DNA of 13,576 nucleotides from DATLYF01 sp035575095 (GTDB taxonomy: Bacteria > Pseudomonadota > Gammaproteobacteria > Competibacterales > Competibacteraceae). The stretch is from positions 1 to 13,576 of the forward strand of contig DATLYF010000073.1 of NCBI GenBank assembly GCA_035575095.1. Reading direction: 5' to 3'. The notes beneath the pieces are model-generated. The model ran no database searches. It saw only the letters and a program-made list of their open reading frames with translations, and had not been told where the DNA came from. Position numbers and translations under genes: made by a program. The first letter of the stretch is position 1; each line of letters opens with the position of its first letter. Positions 1 to 6,345 of the stretch are shown here, one piece after another.

Positions 1-912
1 GGGCTGGGCATCGCCGCCACTCCCGGCCAGATCGTGCTCACCCAGGGCGCGGCCCAGGCCCTGGACCTGGTGATCCGTCACCTGCTCGCCCCCGGCGACT
101 GCGTGCTGGTCGACGATCCCGGTTACTACAACCTGTTCGGCCAGTTGCGCCTGCACGGCGTGACCCTGCTGGGCGTACCGCGCCACGCCGACGGCCCCGA
201 CCTGGCGGCGCTCGAGGCGCTGCTGAGCGCGCACCGGCCGCGCGCCTTCTTCCTCCAGTCGGGACTGCACAATCCCAGCGGCGGCGGTCTCGCGCCGCAT
301 ATCGCCTTCCGCCTGCTGGCCCTGGCCGAGCGCCACGATTTCCTGCTGGTGGAGGATGACAGCTTCGCCGACTTCCAGGGCCAGCCCGGGCAGCGCCTGG
401 CCACCCTGGACCAGTTGCAGCGAGTGCTCTACATCGGCGGCTTCTCCAAGCCGCTATCGGCTTCGCTGCGGGTGGGCTTCCTGGCCGCCACGCCGCCGCT
501 AGCGCGGGAACTGGCCGACCTCAAGCTGCTCACCGCCCTGGCCGGCTCGGAGGGGGTGGAGCGGGTGGTGCACGGCCTGCTCACCGAGGGCTATTACCGC
601 AAACATCTGGAGCGGCTGCGCGCCCGCCTGCGTCAGGCACGGGAAGCGACGCTGCATCGCTTTCGGGCACTGGGGGTGGAGCTATTCCACGAGCCCCAGG
701 ACGGTATGTTCCTGTGGGCGCGGCTGCCGGGGGTGGAGGACGCCACGGCGCTGGCCGCCGCGGCGGAACGCGAGGGGGTGCTGCTGGCACCGGGTCAAGC
801 CTTCCGCCCGGGCCAGCAGCCCTCGCCCTGGCTGCGCTTCAACGTCGCCTGGTGCCAGGACCTGCGGCTGTGGCGCTGCCTGGCGCGGCTACGGGAAGCG
901 GCGGGCGGCTGA
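1..912 (+). CDS. MocR/GntR-type regulator or PLP aminotransferase, C-terminal part (5' truncated)
   Basis: The frame is open from base 1 and ends at TGA 910-912, so 303 residues of a fold-type-I PLP aminotransferase domain are visible and the N-terminus lies outside the window. Seen: the opening 'QIVLTQGAAQALDLVIRHLL', 'PGD..LVDDPGYYN', the HNPSG motif, and the PLP-lysine segment 'GGFSKPLSASLRVGF'. The pattern TQGAAQAL, HNP[ST]G and SK-x-L-x-x-S-L-R-x-G is typical of the C-terminal domain of MocR/PdxR regulators, in which an N-terminal GntR winged helix binds DNA and PLP or an amino-acid adduct is the effector. Whether the winged helix is present cannot be seen, so a free-standing class I aminotransferase remains possible. 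The gene converges with the patatin gene, with 3 bases between stop codons. A GTG at 34 is in frame but is inside the conserved domain and is not the true start. Confidence 0.85.
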   Translation, partial: GLGIAATPGQIVLTQGAAQALDLVIRHLLAPGDCVLVDDPGYYNLFGQLRLHGVTLLGVPRHADGPDLAALEALLSAHRPRAFFLQSGLHNPSGGGLAPHIAFRLLALAERHDFLLVEDDSFADFQGQPGQRLATLDQLQRVLYIGGFSKPLSASLRVGFLAATPPLARELADLKLLTALAGSEGVERVVHGLLTEGYYRKHLERLRARLRQAREATLHRFRALGVELFHEPQDGMFLWARLPGVEDATALAAAAEREGVLLAPGQAFRPGQQPSPWLRFNVAWCQDLRLWRCLARLREAAGG

Positions 913-929
913 GGGTCAGGTTCTCAGCC
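907..929. terminator. Hairpin spanning both stop codons of the convergent pair
   Basis: A perfect 7-bp inverted repeat, GGCTGAG (907-913) and CTCAGCC (923-929), encloses a 9-base loop. The left arm contains the stop of the aminotransferase gene (910-912) and the loop contains the stop of the patatin gene (916-918, minus strand). No T-run follows on either strand, so this is not a canonical intrinsic terminator. It may be a compact bidirectional 3'-end structure; the function is inferred. Confidence 0.35.
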
Positions 930-2076
930 CAGGCAGCACGCTCCTGATCTCCCCACCCCGGCAGTGGTGGACGGCGGCGCCGATGTGCGCCGCCCGCCCC
1001 TCCAGATGCCAGGGCGCTTGCGCCAGGGCGGCCTTCATGTCGGCATAGCCGGCGGCGCGGCGGCTGGCGATGGAGGGCCGCGAGAACTCGGCATCGCTCT
1101 GCGGCACCTGGTCGTCCCCGGGATGGTAGGTAATGTGGACGATGTCCAGCCGCCCGCCCTGGGTCAGTGCCAGAGCGTCCTGGACCGGCGCACTGTCCAG
1201 CATCGCCGGGGATGCCTGGCTCGCCAGATGTTTGAGGGCGAAGTGCAGATTGTGGCGCATGGCGCTGGTTTCGATGTGCTGGGCGGTACGGCTGGCGTAC
1301 TGGATCTGCTTCTGTCGCCACAGCACGTCGTCCATGGTCCTGGGCTCGGGGCCATGGGCATCCCATAGGTCGATCATGAACACCAGGGTATGGGTCTCGG
1401 GCTGGTCGTCGAGGATGGCCTGCAGCGGGGTGTTGGAGACGCAGCCGCCATCCCAGTACAGTTCACCCTCCACCAGGGTCGGCGGGAAACCCGGCGGCAG
1501 CGAACCGCTGGCCATGACGTGCTCGGGAGCGATGCTCTGGCGGGTGTTGTCGAAGAATACCAGCTCGCCGGTGGTGACCCGGGTCGCGCCCAGGCTCAGG
1601 CGCACGGCGCCGCTATTGATCAGGCCGAAGTCGGCCAGCCGCAGCAGGGTGTCGCGCAGCGGACCGGTGTCGTAGAAGCTGGTGGCGCCTATGGTACCGG
1701 GCGGGGCCAGATAGGGGTTGGGAAAGCGCGGCGTGAAGAAGTTGGGCTGGCCGAACAAGATGGCCTCGGTGGCGCTACCCCTGTTGAACAGCTTGCGCAA
1801 CGCACCTTCGAGCAGCATGCCCCAGCCGTCGGGACGGGAAATCTCCTGCCACAGCTCCTCCAGCCTTTCTAGCCGCTGCTCCGGCCGGTTGCCGACGATG
1901 ACGGCGGAGTTGATGGCGCCAATGGAGATGCCGGAGACCCAGTCCGGCTCGTAGCCTGCTTCGGCCAGCGCCTGATAGGCACCGATGTGGTAGGCGCCGA
2001 GCGCACCGCCTCCCTGTAGCACCAGGGCGATGTAAGGCTTGCTCTCTTCCTGCCCCGCTTTCTTCCCGATAGCCAT
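916..2076 (-). CDS. Patatin-like phospholipase family protein (DUF3734-type)
   Basis: This is a predicted patatin-fold serine acyl hydrolase of 386 residues, likely acting on phospholipids or other acyl esters. Seen: the oxyanion-hole motif QGGGALGAY (21-29), the nucleophile elbow GISIG (Ser51 of G-x-S-x-G, 49-53), and the dyad aspartate in WDGG (Asp209, 208-211). These form the complete Ser-Asp dyad of the family. The C-terminal part, about 250-360, resembles the DUF3734 extension of bacterial patatin proteins. There is no signal peptide or obvious membrane segment, so it is probably cytoplasmic. The ATG at 2074-2076 was chosen because GGAGG lies a few bases upstream and the patatin domain begins 20 residues later. 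The frame is open up to 2280, but that stretch lacks family similarity. It is likely monocistronic. The physiological substrate is unknown; DUF3734 patatins are often linked to polyhydroxyalkanoate genes elsewhere, but none are seen here. Confidence 0.9.
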   Translation of the reverse strand: MAIGKKAGQEESKPYIALVLQGGGALGAYHIGAYQALAEAGYEPDWVSGISIGAINSAVIVGNRPEQRLERLEELWQEISRPDGWGMLLEGALRKLFNRGSATEAILFGQPNFFTPRFPNPYLAPPGTIGATSFYDTGPLRDTLLRLADFGLINSGAVRLSLGATRVTTGELVFFDNTRQSIAPEHVMASGSLPPGFPPTLVEGELYWDGGCVSNTPLQAILDDQPETHTLVFMIDLWDAHGPEPRTMDDVLWRQKQIQYASRTAQHIETSAMRHNLHFALKHLASQASPAMLDSAPVQDALALTQGGRLDIVHITYHPGDDQVPQSDAEFSRPSIASRRAAGYADMKAALAQAPWHLEGRAAHIGAAVHHCRGGEIRSVLPGLRT

Positions 2077-2151
2077 GTCGTCCTCCGAATCGAACACTTC
2101 CCCGCGGTGTGCGCCACGGGACGCGGGCGCGCGAGGATAGCTGGCGCCTCG

Positions 2152-2174
2152 ATACAATCTTAGATTATTTGTAT
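2152..2174. promoter_or_regulatory. AT-rich dyad upstream of patatin gene, candidate operator
   Basis: The outer arms ATACAA (2152-2157) and TTGTAT (2169-2174) are a perfect inverted repeat separated by 11 bases. A second inverted repeat, AATCT-T-AGATT (2157-2167), is nested inside it. The element sits about 75 bases upstream of the patatin start in the only AT-rich part of this gap, where the promoter is expected. On the minus strand a weak TTGCTG / TAAGAT pair overlaps it, with 19-bp spacing (longer than ideal). No regulator gene is adjacent, so the binding protein is unknown. Confidence 0.35.
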
Positions 2175-2273
2175 TGCGTTGCAGCAAGCTTGCCGCAGAA
2201 GATGGCAGGCATATACCCCCGGCCCCCGCGCTGCGCCTTCCCTGCGGGAGACATCCACCGGAGCGGATTTGGA

Positions 2274-2287
2274 CGCCCATCAGGGCG
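2274..2287 (-). terminator. Short GC hairpin downstream of the unknown gene
   Basis: CGCCC (2274-2278) and GGGCG (2283-2287) form a 5-bp stem with a 4-base loop, 39 bases downstream of the stop of the minus-strand gene at 2327. No T-run follows on the minus strand, so a role in termination is only possible. Confidence 0.2.
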
Positions 2288-2326
2288 CCCGAAGGGTATG
2301 CGCCACGGATCCGATTCGAGCTGGTA

Positions 2327-3637
2327 TCAGAGCGTCAGCAATCGGGTCAGATAGCCCTCGCCCTGGCGGCCGCCGAAAGTGCTGCTGCCGACGAAGGTGA
2401 GACCGCGTTCACGTTCCAGCGCCTCGCGCACCTCCGGCCGCTCCAGGAAGGCCAGCAGCGCCCCCGCTTCGGGGGCGATGTGCACGCTCTCGCCGGCAAG
2501 CTGGGTTTGCATCAGCAGCTTCCGTAGACGCTCGCGCTCGGGCGCCGGCAGCTCCTGCAGCAGCGCCTCCAGGCCCTGGCGGCGGCTGCGGAACTCCAGG
2601 CTCTGGTCCTGATCGCAGCACTCGAGACCGTGCGCCGCCAGCTCGGCCGCATCCAGATAGCGCCGTGCCAGGCGGAAGTTGAGGGGGTCCTCGCGCGCCT
2701 CCAGCCGATAGTGACCGTCGCGCTCGATGGCGGCGCGGATGCGCTTCAAGATGCGCTCGCGGAAGGCCTCGACCAATTGTTGATCGCTGAGAGTCGCAGC
2801 CGGGGCGCCGCCCTGACGCGACCGAAACCGCAACGCCCCGCGCAGGGGATCGTCCTCCACCTGCAGCCCCAATGGCGCCAGCTCGGCCTCGCCCAGGTAG
2901 CGCCGCGCCAGGCGGTAGTGCAGCGCGTCGCTGCGGGCATCGAGGCGGAACCAGCCGCGCTCGGCGACCCCGGCCTGGATGCGCGCCAGCAGCAGCTGCC
3001 GCACCTGCAAGAGCAAGGGATCGATCTCCTCTGCCGCCAGCAGCGGGTGCAGTTCCAGGCGCCCGCCGCGCTGATACAGGCTGGTCTGGGTGCGCTGCAA
3101 GATGCCCGCCAACCGTGCCGGCTCGCGGCTGCGCAAGCGCTCCACGTAGTCGCGCAGCGCCGTCGAGGTGATGCGCACCGGCCGCTGCTGCGCCACCTCG
3201 CCCAGGGCCAGGCGGAACTGGCGGCTCACCGGGGTGGCATTGCGCAGCAACTCGGGACTGCGATAGCGCCCCCGCTCCAGCTCCAGGTTCACCTCGTGCC
3301 CGCCTTGCTCATCGAGGATGCGCACGCTGGGGGCGTAGCACTCGATCAGCGTGAAGACCCGGCGCGGCGCCGCCCGCTGCGCATCGAGCAGCAGACGCAG
3401 CGCCTCGGGGTCCTCGGTGAGGATATCGACCCGGCGCCGCCAGCCCAGGGTGCCGGACAGCGGTCCAGGCAGCTCCAGGCGCAGCCGGCGCCCGTTGCGA
3501 TCGTTGAAATCCTGCAGCAAACCGGCCACCAGTCGCCGCAGCCGCCAGCCCACGCCCTGGCGCAGTGGGTTCTCCTGGTGGGGATCGAGAATGCCGACGA
3601 TCTGGGTCAGCTCTTGATCGAAGATGGAAGGCACCAT
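2327..3637 (-). CDS. Protein of unknown function with internal duplication
   Basis: This 436-residue protein is rich in Arg, Leu and Glu and I do not recognise its family. It has no signal peptide, membrane helix or known catalytic motif. Its clearest feature is an internal direct repeat of about 64 residues with an 80-residue period. Copy 1 is at 212-277 and copy 2 at 292-355, sharing LxxRIxA-x(3-4)-[ER]xGxxRL[DE]AR-x-D-x-L-x-[YF]RLARRYLxxAELAxxGL and ending in FRSR. An N-terminal part (1-200) with 'NPLRQGVGWRLRRLVAGLLQ' and a C-terminal part (356-436) ending 'FGGRQGEGYLTRLLTL' flank it. The start ATG 3635-3637 has only a distant GAGG upstream, so translation may be weak or the start uncertain. 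It lies 112 bases downstream of, and in the same direction as, the transglycosylase gene, but a GC hairpin lies between them, so co-transcription is uncertain. It appears to be a real coding sequence because the repeat is conserved at the amino-acid level. Confidence 0.75.
   Translation of the reverse strand: MVPSIFDQELTQIVGILDPHQENPLRQGVGWRLRRLVAGLLQDFNDRNGRRLRLELPGPLSGTLGWRRRVDILTEDPEALRLLLDAQRAAPRRVFTLIECYAPSVRILDEQGGHEVNLELERGRYRSPELLRNATPVSRQFRLALGEVAQQRPVRITSTALRDYVERLRSREPARLAGILQRTQTSLYQRGGRLELHPLLAAEEIDPLLLQVRQLLLARIQAGVAERGWFRLDARSDALHYRLARRYLGEAELAPLGLQVEDDPLRGALRFRSRQGGAPAATLSDQQLVEAFRERILKRIRAAIERDGHYRLEAREDPLNFRLARRYLDAAELAAHGLECCDQDQSLEFRSRRQGLEALLQELPAPERERLRKLLMQTQLAGESVHIAPEAGALLAFLERPEVREALERERGLTFVGSSTFGGRQGEGYLTRLLTL
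2573..3004 (-). repeat. Tandem protein-level repeat within the unknown gene
   Basis: Two diverged copies, 2807-3004 (residues 212-277) and 2573-2764 (residues 292-355), encode the same pattern with the invariant core RLARRYL followed by AEL and GL. DNA identity is lower than the protein resemblance suggests, so this is an old duplication rather than a recent slippage event. Residues around 174-197 ('LAGILQRTQTSLYQRGGRLELH') may be the remains of a third copy, but that is weak. Confidence 0.65.
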
Positions 3638-3712
3638 GGCAGCTTCAGGTCCTCGGCTTGGTAGCCGCCTTCCCTGGCGTCGCTCCTTCGCTCGTTATCT
3701 TAGAGGTTAATG

Positions 3713-3733
3713 CGCCTGCCGCGCTGGCGGGCG
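3713..3733 (-). terminator. GC-rich hairpin between transglycosylase and unknown gene
   Basis: CGCCTGCC (3713-3720) and GGCGGGCG (3726-3733) form an 8-bp stem with one non-Watson-Crick pair and a 5-base loop. It lies 16 bases downstream of the transglycosylase stop on the minus strand. No clear T-run follows, so it is a weak terminator candidate. Confidence 0.35.
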
Positions 3734-3749
3734 GACGTTACAAAAGTTT

Positions 3750-5024
3750 TCAACCGCGCCCCGGCACGGTGCGCAGCCGCTGCAGCAGTTCGGCGCTGGC
3801 GTAGCCGTCGGCGGGCAGTCCCTGGGCGCGCTGATACTGGCGGATGGCGGCGCGGGTACGGGGGCCGAGGATGCCGTCGGCCTGGCCCAGGCCGTAGCCC
3901 TGCCCGTCGAGGCGTTGCTGCAGCTCCAGCCGCTCGGCTCTGGACAGCGGGCGTTGCCAGGTGGGCCAGGCGGTGACGATGCCGCCTCGGCCACGGTAAT
4001 GCTCGCTCAACTGGGCCACCGCCAGCGCATAGCTCTGAGCATTGTTATAGCGCAGGATGGCGCGGAAGTTGTCCAGCACCAGAAAGGCCGGCCCCTGATG
4101 ACCGGCCGGCAGGATCAGTTCGGCGCGCTCGTCCCCCGCCGCCAGCGGTGTACCGTCCGCCCGCCGCAGGCCGCGCTGGCGCCATTCGCTAAGGCTCAGG
4201 CGCAGCTCAGGATCGCTCAGCGCCCAGTCGAAGCCGGGCGGCACCTGCACCTCGAAACCCCAGGGCCGGCCGGGCTGCCAGCCGGATTGGGCCAAGTAGT
4301 GGGCGGTGGAGGCGAACACATCGGGCAGGCTGTTCCACAGATCGCGGCGGCCGTCGCCATCGAAATCCACCGCGTATTGCAAAAAAGTGGTGGGAATGAA
4401 CTGGGTCTGGCCCATGGCCCCGGCCCAAGAGCCGCGCAGGCGCGCGCGCCCGATATCGTCGCGCTCCAGGATGCGCAGGGCGGCGAGCAGTTGCTCCTGG
4501 CCATAGGCCTGGCGCCGTCCCTGCCAGCCCAGAGTGGCCAGCGCCTCGATCACGTCGAAACCGCCCAGAGACTGGCCGTAGTTGCTCTCCATGGCCCAGA
4601 TGGCCACCAGCACCTCGGGATCGGCCCGGAAGTGCGCCGCGACCCGGCGCAGCAGTTCCTGGTGTTGCAACAACAAGCGCCGGCCCTGGCTGACGCGGGC
4701 CTGGCTGACGGCATTGTCCAGATATTCCCACACCGGCTTGACGAACTCCGGCTGGCGACCGTCCAGCTCCAGCACCTTGGGATTAGGGCGCAGGCCGCTC
4801 AGGGCACGCTCCACGGTGGCGGGCGCAATGCCCTGGGCCAGGGCCTGGGCGCGGAATTGCTGCAGCCATTCGGCGAAGCTGACGGCATTGACCGGCGCCG
4901 CCGAGGCGGCCGGGGTCACGCCGGCAGCGACCGCAACCGCTCGCACGGCGAGCGGCGCGCTGGACTGGCAGCCGGCCAGCTGCGCCAGCACGGCGGCGAG
5001 GACCAAGGGCTTGGCTCGTGTCAT
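3750..5024 (-). CDS. Lytic murein transglycosylase lipoprotein, MltB family, with C-terminal peptidoglycan-binding domain
   Basis: This enzyme cleaves the beta-1,4 bond between MurNAc and GlcNAc, forming 1,6-anhydromuropeptides, and is likely anchored in the outer membrane facing the periplasm. Seen in 424 residues: a lipoprotein signal with lipobox LAGC (Cys19), then a low-complexity Ala-rich linker. The MltB-type SLT_2 catalytic domain spans about 48-345, with the catalytic Glu146 in AMESNYG and family segments 'GSWAGAMGQTQFIPTTFLQYAVDFDGDGRRDLW' (split here at about 198-230) and 'NFRAILRYNNAQSYALAV' (319-336). The PG_binding_1 domain is at about 362-418 ('GYGLGQADGILGPRTRAAI'). The start ATG 5022-5024 has GGAG about 7 bases upstream. 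The architecture matches the SltB-type Pseudomonas paralogues of MltB, but I cannot say which, so no symbol is given. It is divergent from the aminotransferase gene. Confidence 0.93.
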   Translation of the reverse strand: MTRAKPLVLAAVLAQLAGCQSSAPLAVRAVAVAAGVTPAASAAPVNAVSFAEWLQQFRAQALAQGIAPATVERALSGLRPNPKVLELDGRQPEFVKPVWEYLDNAVSQARVSQGRRLLLQHQELLRRVAAHFRADPEVLVAIWAMESNYGQSLGGFDVIEALATLGWQGRRQAYGQEQLLAALRILERDDIGRARLRGSWAGAMGQTQFIPTTFLQYAVDFDGDGRRDLWNSLPDVFASTAHYLAQSGWQPGRPWGFEVQVPPGFDWALSDPELRLSLSEWRQRGLRRADGTPLAAGDERAELILPAGHQGPAFLVLDNFRAILRYNNAQSYALAVAQLSEHYRGRGGIVTAWPTWQRPLSRAERLELQQRLDGQGYGLGQADGILGPRTRAAIRQYQRAQGLPADGYASAELLQRLRTVPGRG

Positions 5025-5160
5025 GACATCACTCCGGATTCACGCTCGCCGGCCATGATCGCCGCCAACGCCCTGCCCTTGCAAATCCCCGGTACCTATA
5101 TTTCCATAAACGCCGCGTCCGCACCGATGCCGGCCGGCCATGACACCCCGGGAGAGAACC

Positions 5161-6315
5161 ATGAGCGTCACCCTCGCCAGCAAGCTGCCCAAGGTGGGCA
5201 CCACCATCTTCACGATCATGAGCCAGCTCGCCCAGGAGTGCGGCGCGCTCAACCTGTCCCAGGGCTTCCCCGACTTCGCCGTGCCCGAGGCGCTGCTCGA
5301 AGCGGTGGCCCGCCACCTGCGCGCCGGCCACAACCAGTACGCGCCCATGGCCGGGGTACCAGCCTTGCGCGAGGCCATCGCCGCCAAGACCCTGGAGCTG
5401 TACGGGGCCAGCGTCGATCCGGGCAGCGACATCACCATCACCTCCGGCGCCACCGAGGCCCTGACCTGCGCCATCATGGCGGTGGTGCGGCCGGGCGATG
5501 AGGTGATCGTGTTCGATCCCTGCTACGACTCCTACGAGCCGGCGATCGAGCTCAATGGCGGCCGCGCCGTGCACGTGCCGCTCGATCCGGTGAGCTTTGC
5601 CGTCGATTGGCAGCGCGTCGCCGACGCCCTCTCGCCGCGCACCCGCATGCTCATCCTCAACACGCCGCACAATCCCAGCGGGGCGGTGTGGAGCGGCGCC
5701 GACATGGAGCGGCTGACGGCGCTGGTGCGCGCGCGGGACATCCTTATCCTCTCCGACGAGGTCTACGAACACATCATCTTCGACGGCCGCCGCCACGAGA
5801 GCGTGCTGCGCCACCCGGAGCTGGCCGCGCGGGCCTTCGTGGTATCGTCCTTCGGCAAGACCTTCCACGCCACCGGCTGGAAGATCGGCTATTGCGTGGC
5901 GCCGGCGGCGCTGTCCGCCGAGTTCCGCAAGGTGCACCAGTACCTGACCTTCGCCACCTGCACGCCGATGCAGTACGCCCTGGCCGACTTCCTGCGCGAG
6001 CATCCGGCGCATTACCGCGAGCTGCCAGCCTTCTACCAAGCCAAGCGCGATCTCTTCTGCCAGCTGGTGGCCGGTTCGCGCTTCACCCTGGTGCCTTCCG
6101 CCGGGACCTATTTCCAGCTCCTCGACTACAGCGCCATCAGCGACGAAGGCGACGTGGAGCTGGCGCGGCGCCTGACCCGCGAGGCCGGCATCGCCTCGAT
6201 CCCGATCTCGGTGTTCTATGAGCGCCCTCCCCAGGGGCAGCGGCTGCTGCGCTTCTGCTTCGCCAAGGACGATGCGACCCTGGAGAAGGGGGCGGAGATA
6301 TTGCGGAGGCTTTAG
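5161..6315 (+). CDS. ybdL: Methionine aminotransferase (YbdL-like), PLP-dependent
   Basis: This is a fold-type-I aminotransferase of 384 residues, matching E. coli YbdL (386 residues). YbdL transfers the amino group of methionine (also aromatic amino acids) to a 2-oxo acid, and is related to kynurenine aminotransferases. Seen: 'SKLPKVGTTIFTIMSQLAQ' at the N-terminus, NLSQGFPDF (31-39), NQYAPMAG, 'NTPHNPSG' with Asn171, Asp199 and Tyr202 of 'SDEVYEHI', the PLP Schiff-base lysine Lys233 in 'SSFGKTFHATGWKIGY', and the carboxylate-binding Arg364 in LLRFCFAKD. The start at 5161 is preceded by GGGAGAG and aligns with the family. An in-frame ATG at 5140 lacks a ribosome binding site. It is convergent with aclB, 30 bases apart, and probably not functionally linked to the citrate genes. 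A role in methionine salvage or 2-oxo-4-methylthiobutanoate metabolism is plausible. Confidence 0.93.
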   Translation: MSVTLASKLPKVGTTIFTIMSQLAQECGALNLSQGFPDFAVPEALLEAVARHLRAGHNQYAPMAGVPALREAIAAKTLELYGASVDPGSDITITSGATEALTCAIMAVVRPGDEVIVFDPCYDSYEPAIELNGGRAVHVPLDPVSFAVDWQRVADALSPRTRMLILNTPHNPSGAVWSGADMERLTALVRARDILILSDEVYEHIIFDGRRHESVLRHPELAARAFVVSSFGKTFHATGWKIGYCVAPAALSAEFRKVHQYLTFATCTPMQYALADFLREHPAHYRELPAFYQAKRDLFCQLVAGSRFTLVPSAGTYFQLLDYSAISDEGDVELARRLTREAGIASIPISVFYERPPQGQRLLRFCFAKDDATLEKGAEILRRL

Positions 6316-6316
6316 T

Positions 6317-6336
6317 CGGCCACCTCCCTGTGGCCG
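6317..6336. terminator. Hairpin between convergent ybdL and aclB
   Basis: A perfect 7-bp inverted repeat, CGGCCAC (6317-6323) and GTGGCCG (6330-6336), with a 6-base loop fills most of the 30-base gap between the two stop codons. No T-run is present on either side, so a bidirectional 3'-end hairpin is inferred rather than a standard intrinsic terminator. Confidence 0.45.
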
Positions 6337-6345
6337 GAGGCCGGT

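Larger units (their letters stand above)
2077..2326. other. Intergenic region upstream of the patatin gene
   Basis: This stretch of 250 bases lies between the start of the patatin gene and the end of the unknown gene at 2327. It contains an AT-rich island around 2150-2180 with a 23-bp dyad (listed separately), and a small hairpin (2274-2287) just downstream of the unknown gene. Open frames on the plus strand here lack ribosome binding sites and family similarity, so no gene is called. Confidence 0.5.

Noticed and set aside
2077..2280. Extension of the patatin gene upstream to 2280
   Set aside because: The frame stays open, but the added 68 residues show no family similarity and the internal ATG at 2076 has a strong GGAGG.
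2630..3664. Plus-strand frame of 344 codons opposite the unknown 436-residue gene
   Set aside because: Both strands are open here, so this was considered seriously. The minus-strand product shows an internal protein-level repeat and a balanced composition; the plus-strand product is Gln/Ala/Leu-rich without motifs and lacks a good ribosome binding site.
3915..5501. Long plus-strand open frame (528 codons) opposite the transglycosylase and into ybdL
   Set aside because: It covers the antisense strand of one well-supported gene and a wrong frame of another, and shows no family similarity.
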